A DNA stretch of 14,799 nucleotides from Spirogloea muscicola (GCA_009602725.1 WELB01000060.1:360229-375027); one strand, 5' to 3'; positions 1-8,950 are shown, counted from the first letter of the stretch. Notes: generated by a model not told the origin, from the letters alone. Program-made: numbers and translations.

Positions 1-130
1 GCCCACCCCCACCCCGTCTCGTCCTCCCAATTCCTCCTGTCCCTCTCGGTCGCCGCACACCATTCTGCCTGCCTACCCTTTGGTGCACATTGACAATGGC
101 AGCTAAGGTGGCGGCCATGGTTGCTTGCAG

Positions 131-2350
131 ATGCAGCTGCAGCAGATGTACGGGCAGGAACAGCTGGCAAAAACCGCTGCCTCTCCCACCGCCGTCCCCG
201 CCACAGTTGTACAGTCCAAGCGCTATCGCGTTGGCAGCGGCGGCAGCGTTGGGAGCGGCGGCGGCGGCACTGGCCGCAGCCCCGCGTCCTCGCCACCACT
301 GCGTGCTGCCGGCACCACTGCACGCTCCCCGCCAAGCCAGCTGCAGCCGCTGCCTCCGGGGGTCCTTGCCCAGCTAGAGGTGCACCTGAGCTCGTTTCCG
401 GCTCCCATTGCTGCCAACACGGTAATCGAGGTCTCGGTTGAAATCTATGCTCTTGTTGTTGCCAAGCACTTGTAATTTAGAGGAGAGGCTGGCATGCAGA
501 CATCACGCAAGAGCCTCGGTTACCTGTAAAGTTGCAGGTTCGTCAAGGACATCAAGATGCTGCGATTATTCCTGTTACTGACATGGTCGGCTGTGGCCTG
601 CCTGCGGGCCTGGCAACCCAGGATCGCCAGGCGGCCGTTGCACAGGAGACCAAGGACAACCTCTCCAAGTACATCGCAGGTACCCTCGCTGGCTCAACCG
701 CCACCGCTGGTCGGAAGCTGCGCCGATGTTATCGCACCCAGCCTCACAGCGCAGTGAAGTGACGTGCTGCCGTTTCCACACCGACACGGCAACAGCCGGC
801 TTGCTTGCAGATGTCTTCAGGGGGGTCCAGCCAGACGAGCCACCATTGCCGCCATCATCAGCAGCCGTGAGCCGAGGCGCTGCCACAACCGGCGAGCCGT
901 CACCGCAGGCAGATGTCAAGATGGAGGATGCCAGGTGATACCCCAGACGACTGCCCTTCAGCTCCTTCCCTCCTCCTCTACATCTTGTCACGCGCATTCA
1001 ATTTCCATACTGCGTGTGGAGCTGCAGTCGCTGACACCAGTTTGCGGGCCTTGCTTCAACAGGTGGGCGGCGTTCGGTCAGGAGCTGGAGGCTGGCAGCG
1101 GTGGCGGAGGCAACGACCGCCTGGGGACGGCATCGGTGGCGCCGCGCGCAGAGCCCGACCTGGCGCACATTGGCGGCTGGCTCCGAGGAAGGTCGAGCCC
1201 TCTTGCGACGCAGGCGGTGGCGGCTGGAAAGGAGGACGAGGGCCCCCATGCCATACCCAAGCTGTCGCTGCCGCCGCCTCTGGTCTTCCCAGACTGGCGC
1301 GTGGCAGGCGCCCAATTCACTGGCAGCAGGGGCAGTAGCATGGCAGCACCCCCACCCTCTCCCCCGCTGCCTGCGGCCGCCACCCACAGCCCGGAGCGGG
1401 AGAAGTCATTGCACGCCTTTGGCGGCGCGGCAGCGGCCTCATCCTGGGAGTCCCAGGATCATGCGGCAGCATGGCATCCAAGCGATGGTGGTGGTGGTGG
1501 CGGCGGCGGGGGCGGCAGCGGCAGTGTTTCTGGCACTGGCAGCCCACCGGACGAGCGCGGCAAGCGCTTGAGTACCACCAGCGGCACTGGCGTCTACGCT
1601 GGCGGCACCACAAGCTCGTCCAGCAAGCCCATGCACCCCCGGAGGTAGAAGCCGCCTCCCCTAGCTAGCTTCCTTTCAGTGGAGCTTTTGCTTGGCAGCA
1701 TCGAACAGGCTTTGTCGCCTGCACTGCAATTCCATGGCGGAAATTTACATGTCCCATGCAGCATGGCTGAGCGACGACGCCGCGAGAAGATTGGGTCGCG
1801 GCTGAAGAAGCTCGTCGAGGCCATGCCCGCTGAGGAGGTCGCTGGCAAGGATACAGCCGAGACATTGCTTGAGGCTGTCAAGTATATCGAGCGGCTCAAG
1901 GTATCAACACTAATCAAACATATGGACTAGCGATTACGTCATAGCACCATACCATGTGCTGGATTCTCTCCTTGATGTCTGAATCATGGTCAAGACCCCT
2001 ACTCGACGCAGACCTTCCAAGGGCTTTTGGGTTGCCTGCGCACCCTTGCAGGGTGCATGACTTGGTATCCTGTCGAACTTGGTGAGGCGCTGAGAATTTC
2101 TCAGTCCGTCCGTGTTTGCGATTTTCTGATGCCGGTGTCTTTGTCAGCATATACAGCTTGGTCTGAGCTCCTGAGTCGTTTACTCCTGGCACAGCGGAAA
2201 GTCTTGGAGCTGCAACAGGATTGGGATGATGATCGAGGAGGCGGAAACGGCAGCGCAGGCGACCGCAAGGGCGGCGGCCGTGGCGGAGGCGGCGATGATG
2301 CTGGTCCATCAGCAGGCCCTGGAGCTGCCGACGACTTCTTCCGGCCCTGA
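131..2350 (+). CDS. bHLH transcription factor, six exons (5' end may be incomplete)
   Basis: Predicted nuclear DNA-binding regulator of the basic helix-loop-helix family. Modelled exons are 131-421, 538-679, 811-934, 1063-1644, 1762-1900 and 2195-2350. All junctions are GT-AG, phases fit throughout, and the total is 478 codons including TGA. Residues about 378-436 form the bHLH. The basic region reads PRSMAERRRREKI, with the Glu and the Arg pair that contact E-box DNA. Helix 1 is SRLKKLVEAMP, the loop is EEVAGKDT, helix 2 is AETLLEAVKYIERLK, and it runs on into RKVLELQQDW. Splicing exon 4 to exon 5 creates the Ser of PRSM. The other regions are low-complexity: a Gln-rich start, Ala/Pro/Ser/Gly linkers, a long Gly run near residue 335-345 and a Gly/Asp-rich tail. 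ATG 131 is the first in-frame Met after an in-frame TAA at 104, but it directly follows an acceptor-like TTGCTTGCAG, so exon 1 may be an internal exon. The family call is firm; the subfamily and target genes are unknown. Confidence 0.87.
1762..1900 (+). other. Exon encoding the bHLH basic region, helix 1 and most of helix 2
   Basis: This single 139-nt exon carries nearly all of the DNA-binding domain. Only the residues just before the basic region (end of exon 4) and the end of helix 2 (start of exon 6) lie elsewhere. At the usual bHLH position 5, where a His contacts the G-box in many plant members, the spliced product has Arg (HPRSMAERRRR). Glu-9, Arg-10, Arg-12 and Arg-13 equivalents are present, so E-box binding is expected from family knowledge. 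Strict G-box preference cannot be assumed. Confidence 0.8.
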
Positions 2351-3116
2351 GGAGGTGTTGTGCTTTTTGGAGGTGGCCACTATTTTCACAATCGTCTTGA
2401 TTGTGCTATAGGAGCTACGCTCTGGTTGTTGGCAACAGGCTCCTGTATACAGCTGTCACACTCCCAAGCGGAGTTGAATGGAAGGGAGGGAGTGCAGGTC
2501 GAGCAACAGCGCAGTATGCAAGCTTTTGTCCTTCCCTCCTCTCTCCTTCCTGCCTTTAATGTACATGTAGCATGGAAATGCCATCCATGTAGCTTATGAC
2601 CATTGCTTACGTTTCCTCTTCCTTTTGCCTCACGCTCCATTGCTTTCTGCAAGAAAGCGAGGTAGCGTTTTGCGAGCTTTTCTACTGGTGCATCAGTCGC
2701 CGTGGAGAAGATTCTTACCAGAGGGGCCTCCGACACCCTCTTCCAGTCTCACATGACACACTTACTCTATTCCAGTGGACCTGCTACTGGGCTCCTAGGT
2801 CTCGTGACCTAACAAAGCTCATGGCTACTCATTGACTTTTGAAAATCCATATGCGCTAGACAATAGTACATTCTTTTACCAGTTTCCCAAGAAATAACCT
2901 GTATTTATCGCTGTCACATTTTTCAGCTCTTACATTCTGCTTGTTGACGATGCAAAAAGGTACAGAAGCTCCTCGATTGCACTCGGCATTCAATCTCTGC
3001 GCGGACCTTTGTGTCCGCACAGAGAAATCTAGAAGCCCCTTCTTTACTCTTACTTTTTAATTGCTCTTTAGACACGACTCTGCATGAGCTGTGGTCTGTG
3101 TTTGCTGGCTTGGTAG
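2351..3116. other. 3' flank of the bHLH gene and spacer, no supported gene
   Basis: This stretch should hold the bHLH 3' untranslated region, followed by lower-G+C spacer. Open frames exist on both strands (2596-2835 plus; 2386-2736 minus), but they overlap each other, lack supported splice structure and match no family I recognise. I see no clear TGTAA-type algal polyadenylation signal soon after the stop codon. Confidence 0.5.
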
Positions 3117-3232
3117 CAGCTTTGTTTCTGTTACTTAGCGCTTCCCCTGGCCCCCTTCTCGTACTCTGTTCATTCTTTTTCGGGCTGGTTATTCCAGCCC
3201 CTATTCTCAATGGGCGAGCACTTTCTTCTTCT
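3117..3232 (+). repeat. Dispersed hairpin repeat, copy 1
   Basis: This copy contains TTAGCGCTTCCCCTGGCCCC, then CATTCTTTTTC, a perfect 7-bp stem GGGCTGG (3182-3188) / CCAGCCC (3194-3200) with loop TTATT, and then AATGGGCGAGCAC. The same ordered blocks recur in reverse orientation at 8245-8433 and 12678-12853, and in weaker form at 9032-9113, 9214-9335 and 14003-14107. No coding potential or flanking target-site duplication is obvious. It is probably a non-autonomous mobile element or a piece of one (inference). Confidence 0.8.
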
Positions 3233-3233
3233 T

Positions 3234-3595
3234 GCTGGCACTCACTATCACCAACAAATGTCAAACATGTAGTGCTTCACCAATTTCAGGTTCAGACGTG
3301 TGAGGCAGACCTCACAGTGCAGCTGTAGAATTGAGAGTGCGTCCATTATTTGGCCTCACACATCTCGACATAAGTGCAGTTTTCAGTGAACAAGCCAATA
3401 CTGTGGATGTGCTGGCACTCACCGTTTCCACCAATTGTCGAATATGTATAGCTTCTGCAGCTTTAGGGTCAGACGTGTGAGGCAAACCTGGCAACCAATC
3501 TCAGCGGAGCTGTACATTTGTTTGTGTCCATAATTGGCCCTCTTATCTCGGCGTGAGTGCAATTTTCAGCAATTACTGCAGTACTCTGGTTGCAG
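3234..3595. repeat. Two-copy diverged tandem repeat, period about 177-183 bp
   Basis: Unit 1 starts at 3234 and unit 2 at 3411, both with GCTGGCACTCAC. Later landmarks keep the spacing: CAGACGTGTGAGGC at 3293 and 3470, GTCCAT..ATT.GGCC in both, and GTGCA.TTTTCAG at 3374 and 3557. The shift from 177 to 183 shows small indels. The copies have diverged clearly, so the duplication is not recent. Unit 1 begins directly after the hairpin repeat at 3117-3232, so the tandem unit may belong to the same element. No gene is visible in it. Confidence 0.8.
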
Positions 3596-5081
3596 GCACG
3601 CGGAGACGGTGGGTTGCACGTGGCCGCAGCTGCAGGTAACTGGGCTTCACCAGTCTTGATTTCACTGTTGGCCTCCAGCAAGTGCTTTTGCCACCGAGCT
3701 GGGCAGACTACAATACGAAGGAGGGGAAGCCTAGCATCACTACTAGCTCTAGTCAAATAGGTCCACTATAAACTGGATATCAAACTGGATACAACGGCAT
3801 CATCACACTGTATGCCACAGAGCGACCATGATGATGGGGGATATGTGGTATTCATTTGGGTATCAAGACTCCGGGACTCAAAGGGACGAGGTGGTGGCAA
3901 TCCTGTGTAGTTATCATGCTCGTGCTGCTTAATGCTCCCACTCACGCTTGCATAAGTTTGTGCAGACTAGTCATTTAAGTTGGGCTTTCTACTGCAGCCA
4001 CTGTATCATAGTCAGCCATGCCCTTCATGCTCGCATAGACTTGCGTATGGAAAAGTGCCATGGTTTAGAAGAAGGGGCTCTAAGTGGTAAGAAGCAAGAG
4101 AAGGAAAGAGGCAGAGGAATCGGTGGTCTAAGCAGGAGCTTCCAGAAGGTCTGTTGATGTGCCAATTTAGCAATTCAAGGGACAGGTGATCCGCCAAATC
4201 CTTGTCAAGGGACAGGATTTCTACACGAGATGATGTAGCACACATCATAGATAGTGAACCCTTTGTGGCCTGCAAATTCTGCCTGGCTGTCTACTTATCG
4301 GACTTTGGTGAATGATCCATAAGTACAGTGCCACTTTGTACGATTCGAAATCCTTGGGTCATGCTCTCATCAGAAAGAAGCATCGGCTGCCTCCTGAACA
4401 CAACGACAAGTTGCCCTGACAACTGCAACTATATCACTCCATGTCAATGCTTGCATAACTGTACCATATGTAGCTCTAAGTCACAAGTCTGCACCTCAGC
4501 TATACTTGTCAAAGTGCCAGGCAGCTCTTGATCCAGGACCATTGAATTTGCTTGAAAGCATGCTAGCTCTCCATAGGCGAACTTCTATGTGAGTCACCTT
4601 GCGCTCTTGCATTGCATGATAAGTAGACCAGAAGGCGACCTGTGAGCACCTTGTGGCCATCAATCCCACAGTTTCTTACTATTTCTAGCTGAAATGCTTC
4701 TCCCCTCAAAATTGGTGAAAGTGACTGAGTGACAAGGCTAATGTGTAGAAATTGCAATCAGGACGGAGTGCATTGACAGAAGATACCACTGGGCGTCTCT
4801 CAGACCTAGGTATCCCCTTCTCAATGATGGATATAGGTGAATTGTCAAGCAATACAGGCACCCCCATTTCTTTTGAACGGGTTCTCTTGACCTTGAGGAT
4901 TGCCCTTGATGTTGGACGATGAATGCCGGGCCAGGAGGCGGCATTTGCCTCCGCCGCTGGCTTGTACTTCAGCAGGTTGATGCATCTGTACTCTGCATCG
5001 AAGAAGTGCTCGCCAACATCCGCAAAGATTCTGGATCTCTTGCATACGCCAAGTTCTAAATAAAGAAGAGATGGGCATTCA
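3596..5081. other. Spacer without a supported gene
   Basis: About 1.5 kb of moderate-G+C DNA. There are short open frames on both strands (for example a coding-like minus segment at about 3640-3710 containing RWQKHLLEANSEIKT), but none has paired splice sites and a recognisable domain. A small direct repeat TCAAGGGACAGG occurs at about 4177-4189 and 4206-4217. The right-hand end is the expected 3' untranslated region of the minus-strand CBS gene, with an A/T-rich CTTTATTTAG on the minus strand about 20 bases after its stop. Confidence 0.5.
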
Positions 5082-6237
5082 TCAGCCAGAGTAGCCTCCG
5101 CGGATGTAGTCTTGGAGGTGACGGTGCTGCTTGCGTTGGTCCTCCACGAGAACGTCGAGAAGGTCGCGAATAGACACAAGGCCCAACAGCTGCTTGTCGT
5201 CCGAGATCACAGGCAGGTGCCGGATCTTGCGGTCTGCAGCACCACCAGGCCATAAGAGCGCAAGGCAGGGCTCAGCATCAACATGATACTGTTATCTCTA
5301 TACGAAGTACAGGTGCAAGCCCCAGTATGTTAAGTACAAAGTAGGAAGTGTGAGGAATCAGAGCTGAGCAGGGAGGCACGCCAAGTAACGGCAATAATTG
5401 ACACATTGCAGGCAATGCAGGCTGTTTAAAGAGCATCACGACAAGTCTAGCCGCCGTGGCTCTTGAGCTGCACATGGCCAGCCTAGGATGCCCAATGGAG
5501 CAGCATGAGAGGTCGCTCAGCACGCAGGGCCCAGAGCGTCCCAGCATCTCACCAGTCATGAGCTGCATACATGAGTAGACGTCAGCGTCTGGTTTGACGG
5601 TGATGAGCATGCTCTGCACGACAATGCGTAAAGGTAAGAAAAAGGATGTCAAACCAGGCACTTGAAAAGAAAGGGGGGGAGGGTGGAGCGGAGGGGGTCC
5701 ACATTGTTTGGTAAAGCTGGGGTTCCCAAGCAGCTGTTACAATGCATGGAGCGCAGTGGCAGGTCGCCTTGTCCCCAGATGGTAAACCAGAAATACTTGA
5801 TTCTGAGAAGCTGGTGGGAGGCAGCAAGCTTGGGCACAGGGCGTTCAATGTGCCCTCCTGGCCTCCTGATGCAGTGCACTATGCCTGCTTCTAGAATTTT
5901 TGGTACTTGATGATCAGTGCCCATATTCTGGTTCTGAGAGTCCTAATGTGAAGGACAGTAGGGTAATCTAGTCCAAGCAGAAAGCACAACCCTCAACATC
6001 CGCAACCCAGAGCTTAGAAACCTTCACGAGGTCAATCCTGTATATTCACCAAGCCATGCAGGGGCTTGATGTCGCGGATGGGAGACTGTGTTGTAGAACT
6101 GCACTTTATCTACTTCGACTTGCCGACTTTCTTGAGGGCAAGTGCATTGTCCAGCTGTCCCACCTTCTCGGTCATAATCTCGTCAACGGATGTGGTCGCT
6201 GAGGACTTGCCGTGGACGATGATCTTCCGCAAGTAGT
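5082..6237 (-). CDS. CBS-domain protein resembling plant CBSX3, last three exons (5' exons not found)
   Basis: Minus-strand exons are 6237-6164, 5613-5553 and 5233-5082, all GT-AG. The first exon starts with two bases of a split Asp codon, and phases match at both later junctions. They encode about 95 residues plus TGA. Exon A gives DYLRKIIVHGKSSATTSVDE followed by IMTEK. Exon B gives SMLITVKPDADVYSCMQLMT. Exon C gives DRKIRHLPVISDDKQLLGLV, then SIRDLLDVLVEDQRKQHRHL and finally QDYIRGGYSG. This matches the linker, second CBS motif and the 'YI-GGY' tail typical of plant CBSX3 and related paired-CBS proteins. CBS pairs bind adenosine nucleotides; CBSX3 is mitochondrial and acts with thioredoxin systems (family knowledge). 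The protein here must begin upstream, because the residues before RDY (first CBS motif) are absent from these exons. Introns are 550 and 319 bp. I am confident of the gene and family, less so of the subtype. Confidence 0.85.
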
Positions 6238-6299
6238 CTGGAGAGCCAACCGCCCATGGGGAGACAGAGATTTAAGGAGGGAGTTGAGGAAGTACAGGG

Positions 6300-6428
6300 G
6301 GGGCAAGGGCAGAGAGCGTCAGTAAAGGAGCGAGTGAAGGCAGAGCATGCCGTAGGGCTGAATGGGGGAGGGGGGGAGGGGAGTAATGGGAGAGGAAGAG
6401 AGAGAGGGAGAAGGAGAGAAGGAGAGTG
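6300..6428. repeat. Purine-rich low-complexity tract with G-runs
   Basis: The plus strand is almost pure G/A here, with clustered G-runs around 6361-6385 (three runs of four or more Gs separated by single As) and then GAGAGAGGGAGAAGGAGAG. On the coding strand of the CBS gene this is a polypyrimidine stretch, some 60-190 bases before exon A, probably within an intron. The G-runs could form a quadruplex in principle. A short GATA microsatellite follows at about 6488-6507. Confidence 0.7.
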
Positions 6429-6612
6429 ATAGAGAACTTATTTAGAACTTAGTTATCGTCTACACCTCTGTACATGACATTCATCATGATAGATAAATAG
6501 ATAGATGTATGTGGATTTTGGGTTGGGGGGTGTCGCTCAGAGCCGCTGAGGTCATTGGCAAGCATCTGGCGGCCACCTAAATGTTGAATGTAGTGATGTG
6601 GTGAATCAGCGG

Positions 6613-6630
6613 GTCGGCTTGGGAGCCGAC
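6613..6630. repeat. Perfect short hairpin GTCGGCT / AGCCGAC
   Basis: A perfect 7-bp inverted repeat, 6613-6619 and 6624-6630, with a TGGG loop. It has no T-tract after it and is not next to a gene end, so I assign no function. Confidence 0.6.
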
Positions 6631-6782
6631 TCGGCCTGTTGAAATGGAACAGTCTCCCTAAGAAAGGGATATACCCAGCACATCGGTCTGATTCCCGGGG
6701 CCATGGCGCTGCTCTGTGCGCCCTAGCTGTGGCTGCCACCCACCAAGGGTGCGGCTCTGCGTGCGGCCAGGAGGTGCCTGTG

Positions 6783-6905
6783 CTGTCTGTGTGACAGTGT
6801 GCCTGATCTCTGTGTAAGGCCGACAAGCGTGAGAGCGGAGCCTCAGCTGTCTGTGTGACAGTGTGACTGATCTCTGTGTGAGGTCGGGAATCTGTGTGCC
6901 GTCAA
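6783..6905. repeat. 64-bp tandem duplication
   Basis: CTGTCTGTGTGACAGTGTG starts at 6783 and again at 6847. Each copy is followed by (C/A)CTGATCTCTGTGT(A/G)AGG and then diverges. The similarity fades in the second half of the unit, so this is a partly decayed two-copy tandem repeat. It lies between the CBS gene exons and the coding-like segment at 7000-7587. Confidence 0.7.
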
Positions 6906-6999
6906 GAGGGTATCTGCATCTGGACTGCCGAGACGAGGGAGGTCTGCTGGCCCTCCCGAAAGACGGAGACGTCCACTGGAGGACTCTGATTGGAGGTGA

Positions 7000-7587
7000 C
7001 AAGAAGCCGAGGCTGCAGAACGCGATCGTCAGGAGCAACATCGGGAGCAGCCAGAGCAGGAAGACTTTCTCTGGAGAGGCGAGGCACCCGGCGGTGGCAA
7101 GGACATTCCAGCCAGCCGCTACATAGAATTTCTGCGCCAGACGCACAAGGTATGCAAGTCAAAAGGCGAAGGAGATCAGTGTTCCGGACCAGTTTTTGCA
7201 TGCCTCATCTGTCTCTGGAGCTGTGCTGACATCCCTGAGCAATGCCCGCAACCTCACAGCTTGGTGGCACCGCTTCTCGAACAAGTTGTGCGACCAAGCC
7301 TGCAGCTCGGCCGGCTGTTGAAGTGTCGAGGTGCCACGCACAGCCCCCCACCCTTTGAGCATCTCAGCGTCCCTACCGGAGCTCGTCAGTGCACAGCCAA
7401 GCAGTGCCGGAGGACGGCTGACAAGGACGAGAGGGGCGCTGATCGTGCGAAACACTGCTGGCTCTCTGGAGGCTGTAGTCCAGCGTCAAGGACGCGCGAT
7501 GAGGAACGTAGTGCATGGCCCTTGCCAAGGCGGTCTCAGGCAGGGCGGTGTCTGGTGGTGAGGTCACGGGTGTGGTCGGGGCTCTGA
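7000..7587 (+). other. Coding-like open segment with broken frame, possibly a gene remnant
   Basis: One plus frame stays open from after a TGA at 6997 to a TGA at 7585. Its first part reads like protein: AAERDRQEQHREQPEQEDFL, then an APGGGKDIPASRYIEFLRQT stretch ending HK just before a GTATGC donor-like site at 7150. Before the TGA the same frame also looks coding (PPERRRRPLEDSDWR). From about 7160 a different frame looks better (EISVPDQFLHASSVSGAVLT, later LTAWWHRFSNKL), and it hits a TGA near 7320 before continuing. Frame changes and stops without adequate intron lengths suggest a decayed gene or sequence error. The minus strand also has a 162-codon open frame across part of it (6658-7146), so the coding strand is not settled. 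No family recognised. Confidence 0.3.
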
Positions 7588-7831
7588 CAGACCGCACAGG
7601 GCATGCCTCGCGGCTCGCCCGTCAGCGCCAAGCCTGGCAAACCCCCGCTGCTCGATGCCCGGGGCTGGGGGCCTCGGGAGTGGGCAATGTGAGGGGTTCC
7701 TGATCCGCACCTCCTGGAAGCTCGGCTTCCTGGTCTTGTGCCGGAAGCAGTGCATCGCCCACCTAATGTGCGGCGTCAGCAGGGGCCAGGGGCGTGGATG
7801 GTCAGGACTGCTAGGAGCGGCCTCGGCGCAC

Positions 7832-7882
7832 GGCGGCGGCGGCGGCGAGCCGGCGGGCACGGGAGAGCGGGGCCGGCGCCAT
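7832..7882 (-). other. Possible first exon with an organelle-targeting start (candidate for the CBS gene)
   Basis: On the minus strand an ATG at 7882 opens MAPAPLSRARRLAAAAA, an Arg/Ala-rich sequence with no acidic residues that resembles an organellar presequence. A GTGCGC donor-like site follows at 7831; without splicing the frame ends at a TAG about 20 bases further on. It lies in the right place and orientation to start the CBS gene at 5082-6237, but the exon(s) for the first CBS motif that should lie between 7831 and 6238 were not identified. The link is therefore inference. The sequence sits in a GCC/GGC-rich patch that can produce such peptides by chance. Confidence 0.2.
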
Positions 7883-7981
7883 GGCGGGGGGGGGGGTTTC
7901 GGAAGGAGGACGCGGCTGCGGATATAGTTATGATTGTAAATCTTACTGCTATCATTCAAGAGGCAGGAGAGTAAGGCGCAT

Positions 7982-8433
7982 GAATTGAAAGGGTGGCCAA
8001 CTCCACGCCGATGTATTTGTTCATGCAAAAACCAGTGCCAAGAAATGGGGCTACGTGAGACGAAGTGCATGCTAAGGTGGCTATGGTAACAGTGTGAAGA
8101 GGGAGGGCCGCCTCGCCGGCACAGGGCGTTGCCAAGTCAGCAGCTGCCAACGTGGCGCCTCGGGTCCTATCTCAGCCGCCACGTGTCAGCGTCAGTCAGC
8201 TGCATTCCTACTGATGGGGTGCAGTGCCAAACCTGTTGACATAACAGAGAAAGTGCTCGCCCATTGAGAGAAATTGAGGATAGGGGCTGGAAAAGCCAGC
8301 CCAAAAGAGAATGAACAAAGTACGTGAAGGGGGCCAGGGGAAGCGCTAAGAAAGACAAGCACAAGAAGAAACAAAGCAGCTATGGATCACTCAGTAACCC
8401 CGGCTAAGCAGCCGCAGATCAGAGATGCTAGGC
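7982..8433 (-). repeat. Dispersed hairpin repeat, long copy A
   Basis: This is one of two long copies that share block order with 12472-12853. The blocks are TGAAAGGGTGGCCAA; a middle block with CTAC.TGA..CGAAG..C and CTAAGGT.GCTA.GGTA; AGAAAGTGCTCGCCCATTGA; the stem GGGCTGG (8284-8290) / CCAGCCC (8296-8302) with loop AAAAG; GGCCAGGGG.AGCGCTAAGA; GAAACAAAGCAGC; and lastly ACTCAGTAACCCC with CAGCCGCAGAT. Orientation is called minus relative to copy 1 at 3117-3232. No long ORF is conserved between copies, which argues against a coding element. Confidence 0.8.
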
Positions 8434-8583
8434 TTAGAAGGCATACTGGAACCCTACCACCCCAGTCTGAGCCGGAGATCCTCCAAGACCTCTGGGCACC
8501 TTCTTCGATTGATACTTTTTTAGAAGAGCTCATTTTTTCCTGGGCACCCGCTACTTGGCAAGGAGCGCAACCATGCGGATCAC

Positions 8584-8631
8584 GCTTGTCCATCCCTTTG
8601 GGCTGGCCTCTCACAGCGACTGAAGTCAAAT
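8584..8631 (+). repeat. Partial copy of the dispersed repeat (CCTCTCACAGC variant)
   Basis: TTGTCCATCCCTTTGGGCTG followed by GCCTCTCACAGCGACTGAAGT and CAAAT recurs in reverse orientation at 12592-12634 (one C/T change in the first part). Its tail GGAAGAGCTGTTTTCTC resembles 9214-9255. Only one arm of the stem is kept. This is a second subtype of the same family. Confidence 0.7.
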
Positions 8632-8641
8632 CGGAAGAGCT

Positions 8642-8819
8642 GTTTTCTCAAATCACCCGGTTAGAGAAGAGTTTGCGGCACTTGCGATAGACGTGCACGG
8701 GGCCTTCGGCAGTCGGTAGCTGGACATCCTGCAAGGGCTTGCCCGGCAGGCCATTGATTGTCTGGCAGGTCCGCAAGGGGAGCTGCCCGGCTTCAACGCT
8801 GCCAACTCTGCTTGCCCAG
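8642..8819 (+). pseudogene. Short coding-like remnant, perhaps the end of a retroelement ORF
   Basis: In one plus frame 8642-8716 reads VFSNHPVREEFAALAIDVHG followed by AFGSR, then a TAG at 8717. The same frame continues LDILQGLARQAIDCLAGPQG and ELPGFNAANSACP up to a GT at 8820. The pattern F-ALA-(I/V)-D/E-x-x-G-x-x-G with a following helix of the type L--LARQA resembles the C-terminal ends of reverse-transcriptase polyproteins in several eukaryotic non-LTR elements (from memory, unverified). The in-frame stop and the lack of upstream RT motifs make it a fragment at best. An alternative reading is that the TAG is a splice acceptor and only 8720-8819 is an exon. Confidence 0.3.
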
Positions 8820-8950
8820 GTACTCCGCATGCGGCTCTCTGTCTCCTTCCAACGCTCCCTGGCTCATGCCGTGCACTTGCAGGCAGGCCGTGCTATGGCT
8901 GCTGCTTCTGGGTCTCGTCGGGGTGCCTCCTTTCCAGTTGCAAGTTACTC

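Noticed and set aside
1-130. First coding exon from ATG 96
   Set aside because: The frame from ATG 96 does not join the frame used from 131, and a splice between them would need an intron of only about 20-35 bases.
2386-2835. Overlapping plus and minus open frames after the bHLH gene
   Set aside because: Both look partly protein-like, but they are complementary, have no supported splice partners, and match no known family.
3234-3595. CRISPR-like direct repeats
   Set aside because: There are only two units of about 177 bp, they are diverged, and the genome is eukaryotic.
3469-3756. Minus frame with RWQKHLLEANSEIKT
   Set aside because: A single short protein-like patch that overlaps the tandem repeat; no second exon with compatible phase was found.
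6658-7146. 162-codon minus ORF with a hydrophobic segment
   Set aside because: It starts with GTG after a stop, no acceptor precedes it, and its second half is low-quality text across the 64-bp tandem repeat. The hydrophobic run is the complement of a Gln/Glu-rich plus-strand stretch.
8382-8690. 102-codon plus ORF, and the similar minus ORF at 12551-12799
   Set aside because: Both lie in the dispersed repeat and read it in opposite senses; the shared PLGWPLTAT text comes from the repeat itself, not from a conserved protein.
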